A DNA stretch of 64,000 nt from RPQJ01 sp963793675 (GTDB lineage: Bacteria > Pseudomonadota > Gammaproteobacteria > Steroidobacterales > Steroidobacteraceae). The notes under the pieces were generated by a model. It did no database searches, was not told the DNA's origin, and saw nothing but the letters and a program-made list of their open reading frames with translations. Both the position numbers and the translations under genes were made by a program. This document shows, piece by piece, positions 1-9,906 of this stretch. The stretch's first letter is position 1. Every line of letters begins with the position of its first letter. The stretch covers positions 1 to 64,000 of the forward strand of contig CAWCBA010000008.1 in NCBI GenBank assembly GCA_963793675.1, read 5' to 3'.

Positions 1-1347
1 GCGCAGCGCGCCATGTCGCGTGCCGCCAGCAAGTTCAGCGCCGACCTGCGTGGCGACCTGAGCGTCGACAGCCAGACGTCGTTCGTCGGTTACGACAGCG
101 AGACTGGCCAGGGTCGTGTCGTCGCGATGTTCCGCGGCAAGGACGCGGTCACCGAGCTGCAGGCGGGCGACGAGGGCCGGGTGGTTCTCGACCTCACGCC
201 GTTCTACGCCGAGAGTGGCGGCCAGGTGGGTGACGCCGGCGAACTGTCGACGTCGACGGCCCGCTTCGCGGTCAGCGACACGCAGAAGCTCGGCAAGGCG
301 CACGTGCACGTCGGCAAGCTCGCGGCCGGCACGCTGCAGGTCGGCGCAACGGTCACCGCGACGGTGGATGGATCACGCCGCGACGCGATCCGCGCCAATC
401 ACTCCGCCACGCACCTGCTGCACGCGGCGTTGCGCGAGGTCCTGGGGGCACACGTCACCCAGAAGGGCTCGCTGGTCGCACCCGACCGTTTGCGTTTCGA
501 TTTCTCGCACTATTCGGCAGTCACGCCCGAAGAATTGCAGCGGGTCGAGGCGATCGTGAATGCGGAAGTGCGCAAGAACGCGGACGCCGAGACCAAAGTC
601 ATGGATTTCGACGCCGCGGTGGCCGCTGGAGCGATGGCGCTGTTCGGCGAGAAGTACGAAGACCAGGTGCGCGTCCTGCGCATCGGTGCATATTCGACCG
701 AACTCTGCGGCGGCACCCATGTGCGCCGTGCCGGCGACATCGGGCTGTTCAAGATCGTGAGCGAAGGCGGCGTTGCGGCTGGCGTGCGACGCATCGAAGC
801 CGTCACGGGCCGGGGCGCCTACCAGTATGTGGTCGAAACGGACCACAAGCTGAGGGACGTGGCCGGGCTCGTTCGTGGCTCGCGCGACGACGTCGAGGAC
901 AAGGTCAAGCAACTGCTTGATCGTGCGCGCCGCATGGAGAAGGAGATCGCGCAGCTCAAGGAAAAACTTGCGACCGGCAGCGGCCGCGACATGGCCGCCG
1001 AAGCGCTCACGATCGGCGGCGGCGTGAGACTCGTCGCTGCCACCGTCGAAGGCGCGGACGCGGCAGCACTGCGCACGGCCGTGGATCAGCTTAAAAACAA
1101 GCTCGGCAGCGCAATCATCGTGCTGGGTTCGCCGGCTGGCGACGACAAGGTGACGCTCATTGCCGGCGTCACCGACGACCTCACTGCGCGCGTGAAGGCG
1201 GGCGACATCGTCAATCACGTGGCGAAGCAGGTCGGTGGCAAAGGCGGCGGTCGTGCGGACCTGGCGCAGGCCGGCGGCACGCAGCCGGGCAATCTCGCCG
1301 CAGCACTCGACGGTCTCGCGGCGTGGCTCGGCCCGCAGGTGCTGTGA
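1..1347 (+). CDS. alaS: Alanyl-tRNA synthetase, C-terminal part (5' end outside window)
   Basis: This is the last ~448 residues of alanyl-tRNA synthetase, which charges tRNA-Ala in the cytoplasm. The frame is open from base 1, so the catalytic N-terminal half lies outside the window and the ATG at 13 is only an internal Met. The editing domain is present with its metal-binding motifs HSATHLLH (near 400-423) and CGGTH (706-720), which hydrolyse mischarged Ser/Gly-tRNA. A charged helical stretch (about 880-970) and the C-terminal DHHA1/C-Ala domain ending in the glycine-rich GGKGGGRADLAQAGG follow. It is followed by csrA and tRNA-Ser, the usual gammaproteobacterial order. Identification is secure. 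Confidence 0.97.
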   Translation, partial: AQRAMSRAASKFSADLRGDLSVDSQTSFVGYDSETGQGRVVAMFRGKDAVTELQAGDEGRVVLDLTPFYAESGGQVGDAGELSTSTARFAVSDTQKLGKAHVHVGKLAAGTLQVGATVTATVDGSRRDAIRANHSATHLLHAALREVLGAHVTQKGSLVAPDRLRFDFSHYSAVTPEELQRVEAIVNAEVRKNADAETKVMDFDAAVAAGAMALFGEKYEDQVRVLRIGAYSTELCGGTHVRRAGDIGLFKIVSEGGVAAGVRRIEAVTGRGAYQYVVETDHKLRDVAGLVRGSRDDVEDKVKQLLDRARRMEKEIAQLKEKLATGSGRDMAAEALTIGGGVRLVAATVEGADAAALRTAVDQLKNKLGSAIIVLGSPAGDDKVTLIAGVTDDLTARVKAGDIVNHVAKQVGGKGGGRADLAQAGGTQPGNLAAALDGLAAWLGPQVL

Positions 1348-1674
1348 CGAGCTGACGCATCGCTGCGTGGACGGTTCGACTGCAAAGGTCGACCGTTCTT
1401 CGAGTAAAAAAAATCTACTGTATTCAGATTCGGCACTGCGACGGCCAGCAGCATGCTGACTTTTGTCGTCACGGAGCGTATTGTTCGTGCGCGGAAATAG
1501 TGCGCATATCTATGCGCATAACTTTCGCAGGCCTGGTCCAGTATCTTAATTCCGTCGTCTGCAAGGTGTGGGCGGCATCGCGTGTCGGAAGCCGTTCCTG
1601 GCGGGATGCACGCCGAAGGATTGAAGGGACTCGAGTCCGACGCAGTACGAAGCCAAGCTGGCTGGGAGCTCAGC
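1348..1674 (+). promoter_or_regulatory. alaS-csrA intergenic region, csrA leader
   Basis: This 327-bp gap has no credible gene. Apart from the possible alaS hairpin it contains an AT-rich stretch near 1404-1428 and the perfect palindrome TATGCGCATA (1511-1520), preceded by a partial copy TGCGCATA at 1501. csrA genes are commonly transcribed from several promoters in this position. I cannot assign a specific promoter. The csrA Shine-Dalgarno is GGGAG, about 8 bases before the ATG. Confidence 0.4.
1371..1400 (+). terminator. Possible terminator after alaS
   Basis: ACGGTTCGAC (1371-1380) can pair with GTCGACCGT (1388-1396) with one bulged T, leaving a 7-base loop, followed by TTCTT. It lies 24 bases after the alaS stop. 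The U tract is weak, so intrinsic termination is only possible. Confidence 0.35.
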
Positions 1675-1938
1675 ATGTTGATTCTCACGCGACGCGTAGG
1701 TGAAACCGTCATGATCGGCAACGACGTGACGGTCACCGTGCTCGGCGTCAAGGGCAACCAGGTCCGCATCGGCGTCAACGCGCCGCGCGACGTGGCGGTC
1801 CACCGGGAAGAGATTTTCGAGCGCATCAAGCGCGAAGAGCAGGACGGCAGTGGCACGACGTCTGCCCGTCCGGCCGCTGTACGCACGAGCGGCAATGGCC
1901 ATGCCACCGATGGCATGGAGCACGAGCCGTATCCCTGA
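1675..1938 (+). CDS. csrA: Carbon storage regulator CsrA with C-terminal extension
   Basis: Global post-transcriptional regulator that binds GGA motifs in mRNA leaders as a homodimer. The start is the ATG at 1675, with GGGAG just upstream; the frame is open further 5' but only from here does the protein match the family (MLILTRRVGETVMIG). The core ends near residue 55 with VAVHREEIFERIKREEQ and keeps the RNA-contact residues Leu4 and the Arg of VHREEI. The protein is 87 residues, against about 61 in E. coli. The extra ~30 residues are rich in Gly, Ser, Thr and Ala and look disordered. The gene sits between alaS and tRNA-Ser as in other Gammaproteobacteria. Confidence 0.96.
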   Translation: MLILTRRVGETVMIGNDVTVTVLGVKGNQVRIGVNAPRDVAVHREEIFERIKREEQDGSGTTSARPAAVRTSGNGHATDGMEHEPYP

Positions 1939-2034
1939 CCCGCGAGCCACCGAGGTCAAGTGACACGCCGTTTTCCGGCCCCAAGCTTTACGGGGCGGCT
2001 CCGGACGTTTATCCTTCGCGGCTCTCCTAAAAAC

Positions 2035-2125
2035 GGAGAGATGGCCGAGTGGTCGAAGGCGCGCCCCTGCTAAGGGCGTAAGGGTCAAAAGCCCTTCGAG
2101 GGTTCGAATCCCTCTCTCTCCGCCA
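2035..2125 (+). tRNA. tRNA-Ser(GCU)
   Basis: Acceptor strand GGAGAGA (2035-2041) pairs with TCTCTCC (2115-2121), followed by discriminator G and an encoded CCA (2123-2125). The anticodon stem CGCCC/GGGCG encloses the loop CTGCTAA, giving anticodon GCT. There is a long variable arm, typical of class II tRNA-Ser, and a T loop GGTTCGAATCC. It follows csrA, matching serV in E. coli. Confidence 0.97.
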
Positions 2126-2138
2126 GGAAGTTCATTGC

Positions 2139-2215
2139 GCGCCCGTAGCTCAGTTGGATAGAGCGTCTGGCTACGAACCAGAAGGTCGGGAGTTCGAATC
2201 TCTCCGGGCGCACCA
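2139..2215 (+). tRNA. tRNA-Arg(ACG)
   Basis: Acceptor strand GCGCCCG (2139-2145) pairs with CGGGCGC (2205-2211); discriminator A and CCA (2213-2215) are encoded. The anticodon loop CTACGAA gives ACG, whose A34 is normally edited to inosine by TadA. The T loop GTTCGAATC is intact. The gene lies 13 bases after tRNA-Ser, as serV-argV do in E. coli. The 3' end abuts integrase remnants, so it may have served as an attachment site. Confidence 0.97.
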
Positions 2216-2223
2216 GTAGTATC

Positions 2224-2251
2224 AAAGGCTTACGCTAACCCGTAGGCCTTT
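2224..2251 (+). terminator. Hairpin downstream of tRNA-Arg
   Basis: AAAGGCTTACG (2224-2234) pairs with CGTAGGCCTTT (2241-2251), giving an 11-bp stem with one G-U pair and a 6-base loop. It could end transcription of the tRNAs, although only the Ts of the stem itself follow. It also overlaps the stop codon of the opposing integrase remnant. Confidence 0.5.
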
Positions 2252-2732
2252 ATGCTGTCTGGTGTAGGGAAATTGTAGAGTCACTGTCTACGACACCCCA
2301 AACCCGTTCGATCCGCTGGGCCGCCGCTGACAAATGCTCCGGCGCCAAGTGCGCGTACCGCAGCACCATCTCGTACGACTTCCAGCCTCCCAGCTCCATG
2401 AGCTCCTGCAAGCTCGTGCCACTCATGACGTGCCAGCTGGCCCAGGTGTGCCGCAGATCGTGGAATCGAAACGCCTCGATCGCCCGCGTGCGCCGCTCAC
2501 GCAGCTGCAGCTTCGCGTCCGCCGCCAGCCACTCATCGAGCATGCCGAGGTAGGGTCCGAGCTGGGGTCGCGGCTGGTGCTCGCGCCGGTACTCGAACGG
2601 CTCGACGCCCGATCGCAGCGCCTTCTTCACCGTGTTCCGCGACAGCCCCAGGTCACGCGCAATGCCGCTGATCGAGTCCTGCTTCACCAGCCGCCGGCGG
2701 CGGATCTTGCCTATCGTCTCCACGCACAGCAC
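2250..2732 (-). pseudogene. Chimeric remnant: IS21 IstA N-terminus fused in frame to a tyrosine recombinase C-terminus
   Basis: A 160-residue reading frame starting with GTG joins two unrelated parts. Residues 1 to about 86 match the start of IS21-family IstA transposases, with the helix-turn-helix SGIARDLGLSRNTVKK and the segment WLAADAKLQLRERRTRAI. From about residue 88 it becomes the catalytic end of a phage-type tyrosine recombinase: FHDLRHTWASW (Arg of the R-x-x-R/HxxR box), LGGWKSYEMVLRYAHLAPEHL with the nucleophile Tyr, then a short tail. The DDE domain of IstA, IstB and the N-terminal half of the integrase are absent. It converges on tRNA-Arg, a usual integrase target. It probably arose by IS21 insertion followed by deletion, and is unlikely to be functional. 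Confidence 0.8.
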
Positions 2733-2778
2733 CCCAGTTACCCCTGCCGCAGCCTCTCGGCCGGACAGGGTACGGGGT

Positions 2779-2836
2779 GGTCAATCTTGGACGCCTGTTA
2801 CACCCCGAACCTGGTCAGAATTGCACGCCTGTCCAC
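2779..2836. repeat. Short tandem repeats resembling an IS21-family end
   Basis: Two related 24-bp units occur in direct orientation: one at 2779-2802 and one at 2813-2836, both of the form GGTCA, about four bases, TG, then CACGCCTGT or GACGCCTGT and an A/C-rich end. A further GGTCA follows at 2841. Multiple subterminal repeats next to istA are a feature of IS21-family ends, and these lie about 47 bp upstream of the IstA-like start. I take them as the surviving left end of the element. Confidence 0.55.
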
Positions 2837-2919
2837 AATTGGTCATCTCAGCATGGCTGCGATCGACGTCACAGCAGCGGCTCCACGGTGCTCCGTCCGG
2901 CAGTAAATTCAACGACCGC

Positions 2920-4704
2920 TCAGCCTGCGTAAGAGACAACTTCGGCGTGCAGGCTGGCGGCCGTCGCCGGATCGGTCGCTGCACGACGGATCAGCGCCAT
3001 GGCGCCGGCCTGTTGTTCCGGGGTCGCTGACGCTTGCCCGTGCACGGCGACCGCGTACTCGCTCAGGTCCTGCACGAACACGCCAAACATCCGGTCGACA
3101 TGGTGCTCGTCGAGACCTGCGCAGGCGGCGGTCGTTCCGGTGCGTGTCCCGCCCGGTGCGCCGTCGATGGCCAGGGCCGCGGCTTCTGCCACCAGTTGGG
3201 CGTAGACGATCTGGGTGAAGATCTGCCCGACGTTGAGCAGGTAATCGAGGTCTTTGGCCTGCTCCCCGCGCGGCGCCACCGTGGCCATCAGTTGTCCGAA
3301 AGCCTGCACCTGGCCGATGAAAGTCGCGACGTTCGGCAGCCGCGCGAACCGTGCAAAGGCGCCGCGCCAGTCCGGGAAGCCGATGCGCGACAGGCCACTC
3401 GCCGGCCCCTGCGCGAACAGGAAAGTGTCGTCGACGGGATCGAGCCGCACCGGCACCGGTGCGTACTTCACGCCCTGTCCGACCCCGGCCGCGGCAAAGG
3501 CCGGCAGGAACTTGAGCACCAGCGCGAGATTGACGTGGACGGTCCCCTCCAGTTTCGGCAGCGTGCGGATGTGGCGGGTCGCCTGCTCGAAGTACGTGTC
3601 CTTCTCGAATCCTTTCGCCGCGATCACTTCCCACAGCAGATCGACCACCCGCTCACCCTCGCTGGTGACTTTCATTTTCGCGATGGGGTTGTAGAGCAGG
3701 AAGCGGCGATCCTCGGCTGAAGCGCAGCGCTCGTAATCCGAGCAGCGCGCGCTGTAGAGCTTCATCGCGACCAGTCGTACGTAGGCGTCGCCCAGCAGTC
3801 GCCGTACGTGCGGAAAATCGGTGACGCGCGTGCCGTAGAGCACCCTGCGATGGGCGTGCCCGATCGCCTCGACGAATGCATGCTCGGCGATGCCGATGCT
3901 GGCCCAGGCGAGCTGCACCTTGCCGACATTCACGGTGGCGAGCGCCGCATCCCAGGCGGCCTTGCCCGTGTGCAGCACGTCGGCTGGGCTCACGGGGTAA
4001 TCGGTGAGCCGGAATTCCGAAACATACATCTGGCCGTGCACGACATTCTGCACCAGCTCGTATCCGGGGTGCTTTGGGTCGGCCAGGAAGAACAGGTAAT
4101 CGTCGGCGGGATTGGCCGACGGTCCATCCGGGCGCTGCACGCGGCCGAACACCGACACGCGGGCGGCGCAGTTCCCATTGCCGATGTAGTACTTCTCGCC
4201 GCTGGCGCGCCAGCCGGCGCCGTCCTGGGTCAGCACCATGTCGGTGGAGTAGATGTCGGCGCCGTGCTCGCGCTCCGAGAGTCCGAAAGCGAACAGTCCG
4301 CCCTGTGCAAGCAACTGGCCGACCAGGCGTTTGGCCTCGGCATTCCCACTCGTCCAGACCGGCCCCAGGCCCAGGACGGTGACCTGCCAGGCGTACCAGT
4401 GCTCGAGCGAATACCAGGCCAGCAACTGGCTCAGGTCGTTGTTGCGTGCGGTGTCCCAGCGGGCGGTCGTCGCATCGGGTCCGCTGCTCAATTTTCCGAC
4501 CGCGGCGGGCGTGCCGAAGCGTGCGAAAACGCCTTCGCGCGCGATCATCGCCAGGAAATCGTCGTACCAGGTCGCGTCGTGGCTTTCCGCTTTCAGGGCG
4601 GCGTGACCTTTAGTCTCGAAAAATCGGCGCACGGCCAGCAGTGCGTGGCGAGTCGGCTCGTCGTAATGAGCGGCTTCGTAGGTCGAGGGATTGAACAGCA
4701 GCAT
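2920..4704 (-). CDS. Acyl-CoA dehydrogenase
   Basis: FAD-dependent dehydrogenase that would introduce the alpha,beta double bond in an acyl-CoA and pass electrons to ETF. The protein is 594 residues from the ATG at 4704, which has GGAG upstream; an in-frame extension to 4773 lacks family similarity. The N-terminal helical domain is followed by the middle beta domain with FGLSEREHGADIYSTD and YYIGNGNCA, then the C-terminal helical domain (YGTRVTDFPHVRRLLGD). A further ~100 residues form the extra helical domain seen in the longer ACAD families. The catalytic Glu was not assigned. It is divergent from the hydrolase at 4842 and stands alone otherwise. Substrate chain length cannot be read from sequence. 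Confidence 0.88.
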   Translation of the reverse strand: MLLFNPSTYEAAHYDEPTRHALLAVRRFFETKGHAALKAESHDATWYDDFLAMIAREGVFARFGTPAAVGKLSSGPDATTARWDTARNNDLSQLLAWYSLEHWYAWQVTVLGLGPVWTSGNAEAKRLVGQLLAQGGLFAFGLSEREHGADIYSTDMVLTQDGAGWRASGEKYYIGNGNCAARVSVFGRVQRPDGPSANPADDYLFFLADPKHPGYELVQNVVHGQMYVSEFRLTDYPVSPADVLHTGKAAWDAALATVNVGKVQLAWASIGIAEHAFVEAIGHAHRRVLYGTRVTDFPHVRRLLGDAYVRLVAMKLYSARCSDYERCASAEDRRFLLYNPIAKMKVTSEGERVVDLLWEVIAAKGFEKDTYFEQATRHIRTLPKLEGTVHVNLALVLKFLPAFAAAGVGQGVKYAPVPVRLDPVDDTFLFAQGPASGLSRIGFPDWRGAFARFARLPNVATFIGQVQAFGQLMATVAPRGEQAKDLDYLLNVGQIFTQIVYAQLVAEAAALAIDGAPGGTRTGTTAACAGLDEHHVDRMFGVFVQDLSEYAVAVHGQASATPEQQAGAMALIRRAATDPATAASLHAEVVSYAG

Positions 4705-4841
4705 GGTGCAGTGACTCCGGGCGGCCGCAGGGGCGGTTGCGCCTGTCTTTACTACGCGCAGTCTACGCCGCACACCCGTGTTCGAGCATTCGCGCGGTGC
4801 CTACGGATTTCAGGGCTGCTGCAAGCAGGCATAATTCGTCC

Positions 4842-5975
4842 ATGGCAAAGCGGCTCGTGTTCCTGGTGCCGGGCTTCTTCGGCTTCACGTCCGCCGGCGC
4901 GGTGAGTTACTTCGAGGACGTTGAGCTCACGCTTGGCCGCGCGCTGCGCCGGCGTGGTGTCGAAGCCCGCATCGTGCGCTGTACGACGCAGCCGACGGCC
5001 TCGATCCCGCGGCGCACCGATGCACTGCGCCGCCAGGTGATTGACAGCGGTGGCCTGGGTGCGCAGGCGCTGCACTTCGTTGGTCACTCGACGGGCGGGC
5101 TCGACGTGCGCATGTTGCTGACGCCGGGTGTGAAGATCGCCGGCGGCGGCTCAGCGGAGCGCATTGCCCGCCTTACGCGGACAGCCATTTCCGTGAGCAC
5201 GCCGCACCATGGCACGCCGCTCGCGAATCACTTCCTCACCGTCAAGGGCCAGACGCTGCTGCTGGTGTTGAGTGCCCTGGCAACTTCGGGGCCGGGCCGT
5301 CGCGCGATCTACACTGCGGCCAAGGCGATTGCCCTGGTCGCGCAGCTCGATGACTGGCTCGGACGCGCGGAAACTCCGCTTGATCGCATCGCCGCGGGTC
5401 TGTTGCGGAGGATCCGGGTAAATCGCCGCGACCCTCTTTGGAAGTACCTCGGCCAGATCGAGCAGGACCAGGGTGCGGTGCTGCAACTCACGCCGGAGGG
5501 CATCGAGTTGTTCGAGGCGGCCGTTGCGGATCGAGCTGGAATCAACTACGGCTGTGTCGTCACGGGCGTGCCCAGGCCGCGCGAGGACTGCAGGATTGAG
5601 GAAGTCCTGGATCCGGAGTACGTTGCACTTCGCTCGTTGTTCAGGCTTCTGCACGCCCTGACGGCAGAGTTGCACCCGCGTTACGCGTACCAGAAACCGA
5701 CCAAGGCGACGCAGCGGCGGCTCGATCGAGGACTCCGTTTCAAGGTCACGCCGCGCGTCAGCGACGGAATCGTGCCGACGCTGAGCCAACTGCACGGCCG
5801 GGTGCTGCACGTCGCGCGCGCCGATCACCTCGACGTGGTCGGACACTACACGCTGGCCGGCGGCGGTACCGGGAACTGGTTGCCCTCGGGCGCCGCCTTC
5901 ACTCGCGCAGCGTTCGACGCCACCTGGGAAGCGATTGCGGGAGCAATCGCCCGTGGCAGCAAGGACGCACGATGA
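4842..5975 (+). CDS. Lipase-like alpha/beta hydrolase
   Basis: A 377-residue alpha/beta hydrolase. The start is the ATG at 4842, which begins directly at the first beta strand (MAKRLVFLVPGFFGF). The nucleophile elbow is GHSTGG with Ser83. A later PHHGTP-type loop (STPHHGTPLANH, residues ~120-131) is typical of triacylglycerol lipases and PGAP1-like esterases. The likely catalytic His lies in the ADHLDVVGHYT segment near residue 330. There is no signal peptide, so it is probably cytoplasmic. A 137-bp divergent promoter region separates it from the acyl-CoA dehydrogenase, which would fit lipid turnover, but substrate is unknown. Confidence 0.75.
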   Translation: MAKRLVFLVPGFFGFTSAGAVSYFEDVELTLGRALRRRGVEARIVRCTTQPTASIPRRTDALRRQVIDSGGLGAQALHFVGHSTGGLDVRMLLTPGVKIAGGGSAERIARLTRTAISVSTPHHGTPLANHFLTVKGQTLLLVLSALATSGPGRRAIYTAAKAIALVAQLDDWLGRAETPLDRIAAGLLRRIRVNRRDPLWKYLGQIEQDQGAVLQLTPEGIELFEAAVADRAGINYGCVVTGVPRPREDCRIEEVLDPEYVALRSLFRLLHALTAELHPRYAYQKPTKATQRRLDRGLRFKVTPRVSDGIVPTLSQLHGRVLHVARADHLDVVGHYTLAGGGTGNWLPSGAAFTRAAFDATWEAIAGAIARGSKDAR

Positions 5976-6105
5976 GCGGGCGGGCCGCTACTGCTTCTCT
6001 CCGATGACGCGATCGACTGCGTGCACGGAGACCCGGTAGCGGTGCCGTCCTCGCACGAAGCGCGAGATATCATCAGTCCCGGCCGCATTGCTATCGCCAA
6101 AGTGC

Positions 6106-7345
<1,240 letters not shown>

Positions 7346-7520
7346 TCAGCGGATATTTGCATAGACAAGTCTTGCGTCGTCCGTTCCTGCCGTACAGCCA
7401 GGTCACGCCCGTCCGGTACACCGAGTCATGCCGCGGATCGGGGTACGATGTATCGGCAACGTTAAGCTGGCTCGCGCCGTGGATCGCCGCCGGCCGCCGG
7501 GCCACGGAGGTGCCGTCGCC

Positions 7521-8803
7521 GTGAAAGCGCAGCTTCTCAAGTACTGGGAGCGTCTTCGCTCCAGCTTCTGGTTCGTTCCCGCGATCATGACCGGCGCGGC
7601 GGTCGTGTTCGCCTTTGCAACCGTTGCCCTGGACGAGTCGGTGACGGTCGACGGGCTGGATGGCCGAGCAGAGCTGGGCCTACACCGGGGGCGCGGAGGG
7701 GGCGAGCCTGGTGCTGAGCACGATCGCCGGCTCGATGATCACCATCGCCGGAGTCGTCTTCTCGATGACCCTGGTCGCCCTGTCGCTCGCCTCGTCGCAG
7801 TTGGGGCCCCGCCTGCTGCGCAACTTCATGCGCGACACGCACCAACCAGGTGGTGCTCGGCACGTTCATCGCCACCTTCGTGTATTGCCTGCTCGTCCTG
7901 CGCACCATCCGCCGTGCCGAAGAGGTCGTCTTCGTCCCCCACCTGTCGGTGACCATCGGGGTGCTGTTCGCGATCGTCAGCCTGGGGGTGCTGATCTATT
8001 TCATCCATCACGTCTCCGTTTCGATCCAGGCCGACGAGGTCGTCGCGCGGGTCGACGCCGAACTGATCCACGGGATCGACCGCCTGTTCCCGGAACAGCA
8101 TGGGGCACGGAGCACCGCGTCCCGCGGACGTGCTCGCCGGCACAGGGCTGCCCGACGGCTTCGACCGCGAGGCCCGGCCCGTCGGGTCGGCTGAAGACGG
8201 CTACCTCCAGTCGATCGACGCGGATGCCCTGATGACGCTGGCGAACGCAGGAGAACGCGCTGTTTCGGCTGGAGCGACGGCCCGGACAATACGTCGTCAT
8301 GGGGTGCCCGCTGGTGACGGTCTGGCCCGGGGATCGGGTCACCGAGCCGCTCGAGGAGCGGATCAACTGCCGTCTTCATCCTGGGCCACCAGCGGACCGC
8401 CGCCCAGGACATCGAGTTCGCCATCCACCAACTCGTCGAGATCGCGGTGCGGGCGCTCTCCCCCGGCATCAACGACCCGTTCACGGCGATCACCTGCGTC
8501 GACCGGCTGGGGTCGGCGCTGCATCGCCTTGCGCAGCGGGACATGCCGTCCCCGTTTCGCCTCGACGAGCAGGATCGACTCCGGGTGGTCGTGCCAGCCG
8601 TTACGTTCCCGGAGATCGTGAACGCGTCGTTCGACCCGATCAGGCAGTACGCCCGCTCGAGCGCAGTCGTGACGATCCGCCTTCTGGAGACGATCGCCGT
8701 GATCGCGGGGGCCACGCATCGACCGAACGACCGGGCCGCGCTGCACCGCCACGCCGAGATGATCGTCCGGGGCGCGCGCGAAGCGATTGCCGGAAGATGG
8801 TGA
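7521..8803 (+). pseudogene. DUF2254 membrane protein, broken by about five +1 frameshifts
   Basis: A DUF2254-family predicted membrane protein of about 425 residues can be read only by moving through the frames successively. It starts at GTG 7521 (VKAQLLKYWERLRSSFWFVP). Segments in order are: first membrane helix; AEQSWAYTGGAEGASLVLST with the conserved IAGSMITIAGVVFSMTLVAL and SSQLGPRLLRNFMRD; then VVLGTFIATFVYCLLVLRTI; a soluble C-terminal domain; and RALSPGINDPFTAITCVDRL near 8447-8510, typical of the family. Each change is +1, near 7640, 7840, 8100, 8250 and 8400. The length (1283) is a multiple of three plus five. Function of the family is not known. Either a pseudogene or, more likely, sequence error. 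Confidence 0.7.
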
Positions 8804-8933
8804 TCGCCGCGCGGTGGAAGAGCGTTACCGCGACGCGAGCCGCGCGCTTTCATGAACAACCGAGCATCACCATGTTGGCGTAATCTGAAAAGCGGCGCGA
8901 AGGCAGGAATTCAGCCGCCTGAATCAGGCACGC

Positions 8934-9348
8934 ATGAGCACGATGCACAATCCCGCACACCCTGGCGAAGTTCTCAGGGAGTACCTGCCGGAGGAGCTGT
9001 CCATTGGCGAAGTCGCGAAGCGTCTGGGCGTTTCGCGTCAGGCGCTCTCCGCAGTCCTGAACGGTCGAGCCGGCGTCAGCGCGGCGATGGTGCTGCGCCT
9101 CGAGGGGGGCGTTTGGCACAGTTGCGGAGATGTGGCTCGGCGCGCAGGTGAATCACGATCTCTGGGTGGCACGTACGCGATGTTCCAACCTTGGCGAGTC
9201 TCACTTCAAGCCAGCCAGCGTCGGAACCACCGCAGCGCCAGGGCCGCGACCTGTTCGAGCGTGCCCGGTTCTTCGAACAGGTGGGTTGCGCCCGGAACGA
9301 TCTCCAGCCGCGCTTCGCAATGCAGCAGCTGCAACGCCTGTTCGTTGA
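8934..9348 (+). CDS. HigA/VapI-type antitoxin, one frameshift, no toxin partner seen
   Basis: Starts at ATG 8934 with HNPAHPGEVLREYLP, the hallmark of HigA-family XRE antitoxins, followed by the helix-turn-helix IGEVAKRLGVSRQALSAVLN and GRAGVSAAMVLRLE. The frame then shifts at the G run near 9101-9106; deleting one G gives AFGTVAEMWLGAQVNHDLW, which is the family ending. After this the corrected frame has no stop until 9348, about 35 residues longer than usual, and overlaps the opposing hydrolase. HigA represses its own operon and neutralises HigB, but no HigB is present in the 130 bp upstream. Orphan or decaying. Confidence 0.65.
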
Positions 9349-9853
9349 GTTCGATGACGACGGGGTCCCGTGAGCCGACGATCAGCAGCGTGGGCGCAGT
9401 CACGCGTGGCAGTGCCGCGCCGGCCAGGTCAGGGCGCCCGCCCCGCGACACGATCGCGTGCACGTCGCACTCGACGCTCGCAGCAAGCGCCGCCGCGGCG
9501 CCTGTGCTTGCGCCAAAGTAGCCTGGCCGCAGGTTCGTGGCCCAGTCCTGTGATGCGAGCCAGCGGCTCACGCCTGCCAGGCGGCGCGTCAGCAGGTCGA
9601 TGTCGAATCGCAGGCTCGCATCGCGCATGTCGCGCTCTTCTTCTTCGGCCGTGAGCAGGTCGAAGAGGAAGGTGCCGAGCCCGCCTTCCACGAGGTGGTT
9701 GGCAACGTAACGATTGCGGCTGCTGAAGCGGCTGCTGCCGCTGCCGTGCGCAAACAGCACGATGCCGTGCGCGGCCTGGGGCAGTACGACGTCGCCCTGC
9801 AGCACCGCGTCGCCGGTATCGATGGTCGCTGGAAATTTGCGCGAAGGACTCAC
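9206..9853 (-). CDS. Dienelactone-hydrolase-like alpha/beta hydrolase
   Basis: A 215-residue alpha/beta hydrolase. Visible features are VLFAHGSGSSRFSSRN (oxyanion region), the nucleophile motif GASTGAAAAL, an acid in VGSRDPVVIEL and the catalytic His in GATHLFEEP, in the right order for a Ser-Asp-His triad. Start is uncertain: the frame is open to an ATG at 9973, but homology to this family begins just before KFPATIDTGD, so I chose the GTG at 9853; no strong Shine-Dalgarno is visible. It converges on the HigA-like gene and follows the acyltransferase gene on the same strand. Small hydrolase of unknown substrate. Confidence 0.75.
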   Translation of the reverse strand: MSPSRKFPATIDTGDAVLQGDVVLPQAAHGIVLFAHGSGSSRFSSRNRYVANHLVEGGLGTFLFDLLTAEEEERDMRDASLRFDIDLLTRRLAGVSRWLASQDWATNLRPGYFGASTGAAAALAASVECDVHAIVSRGGRPDLAGAALPRVTAPTLLIVGSRDPVVIELNEQALQLLHCEARLEIVPGATHLFEEPGTLEQVAALALRWFRRWLA

Positions 9854-9906
9854 TTGATGGATCAAGGCAACCTGGCCAATGGAAGAGTCACAGTTGCGCC
9901 TGCGGC

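Noticed and set aside
1582..1674. An earlier in-frame ATG for csrA giving 31 extra N-terminal residues.
   Set aside because: CsrA begins MLILTRR; the ATG at 1675 has the Shine-Dalgarno and the extra part does not resemble the family.
3808..4905. A 365-residue frame antisense to the acyl-CoA dehydrogenase.
   Set aside because: Arg/Gly-rich shadow, with no homologous motif and no ribosome site.
8850..9119. A minus-strand 89-residue frame considered as the HigB toxin of the HigA gene.
   Set aside because: It is antisense to HigA itself and lacks the HigB/RelE pattern.
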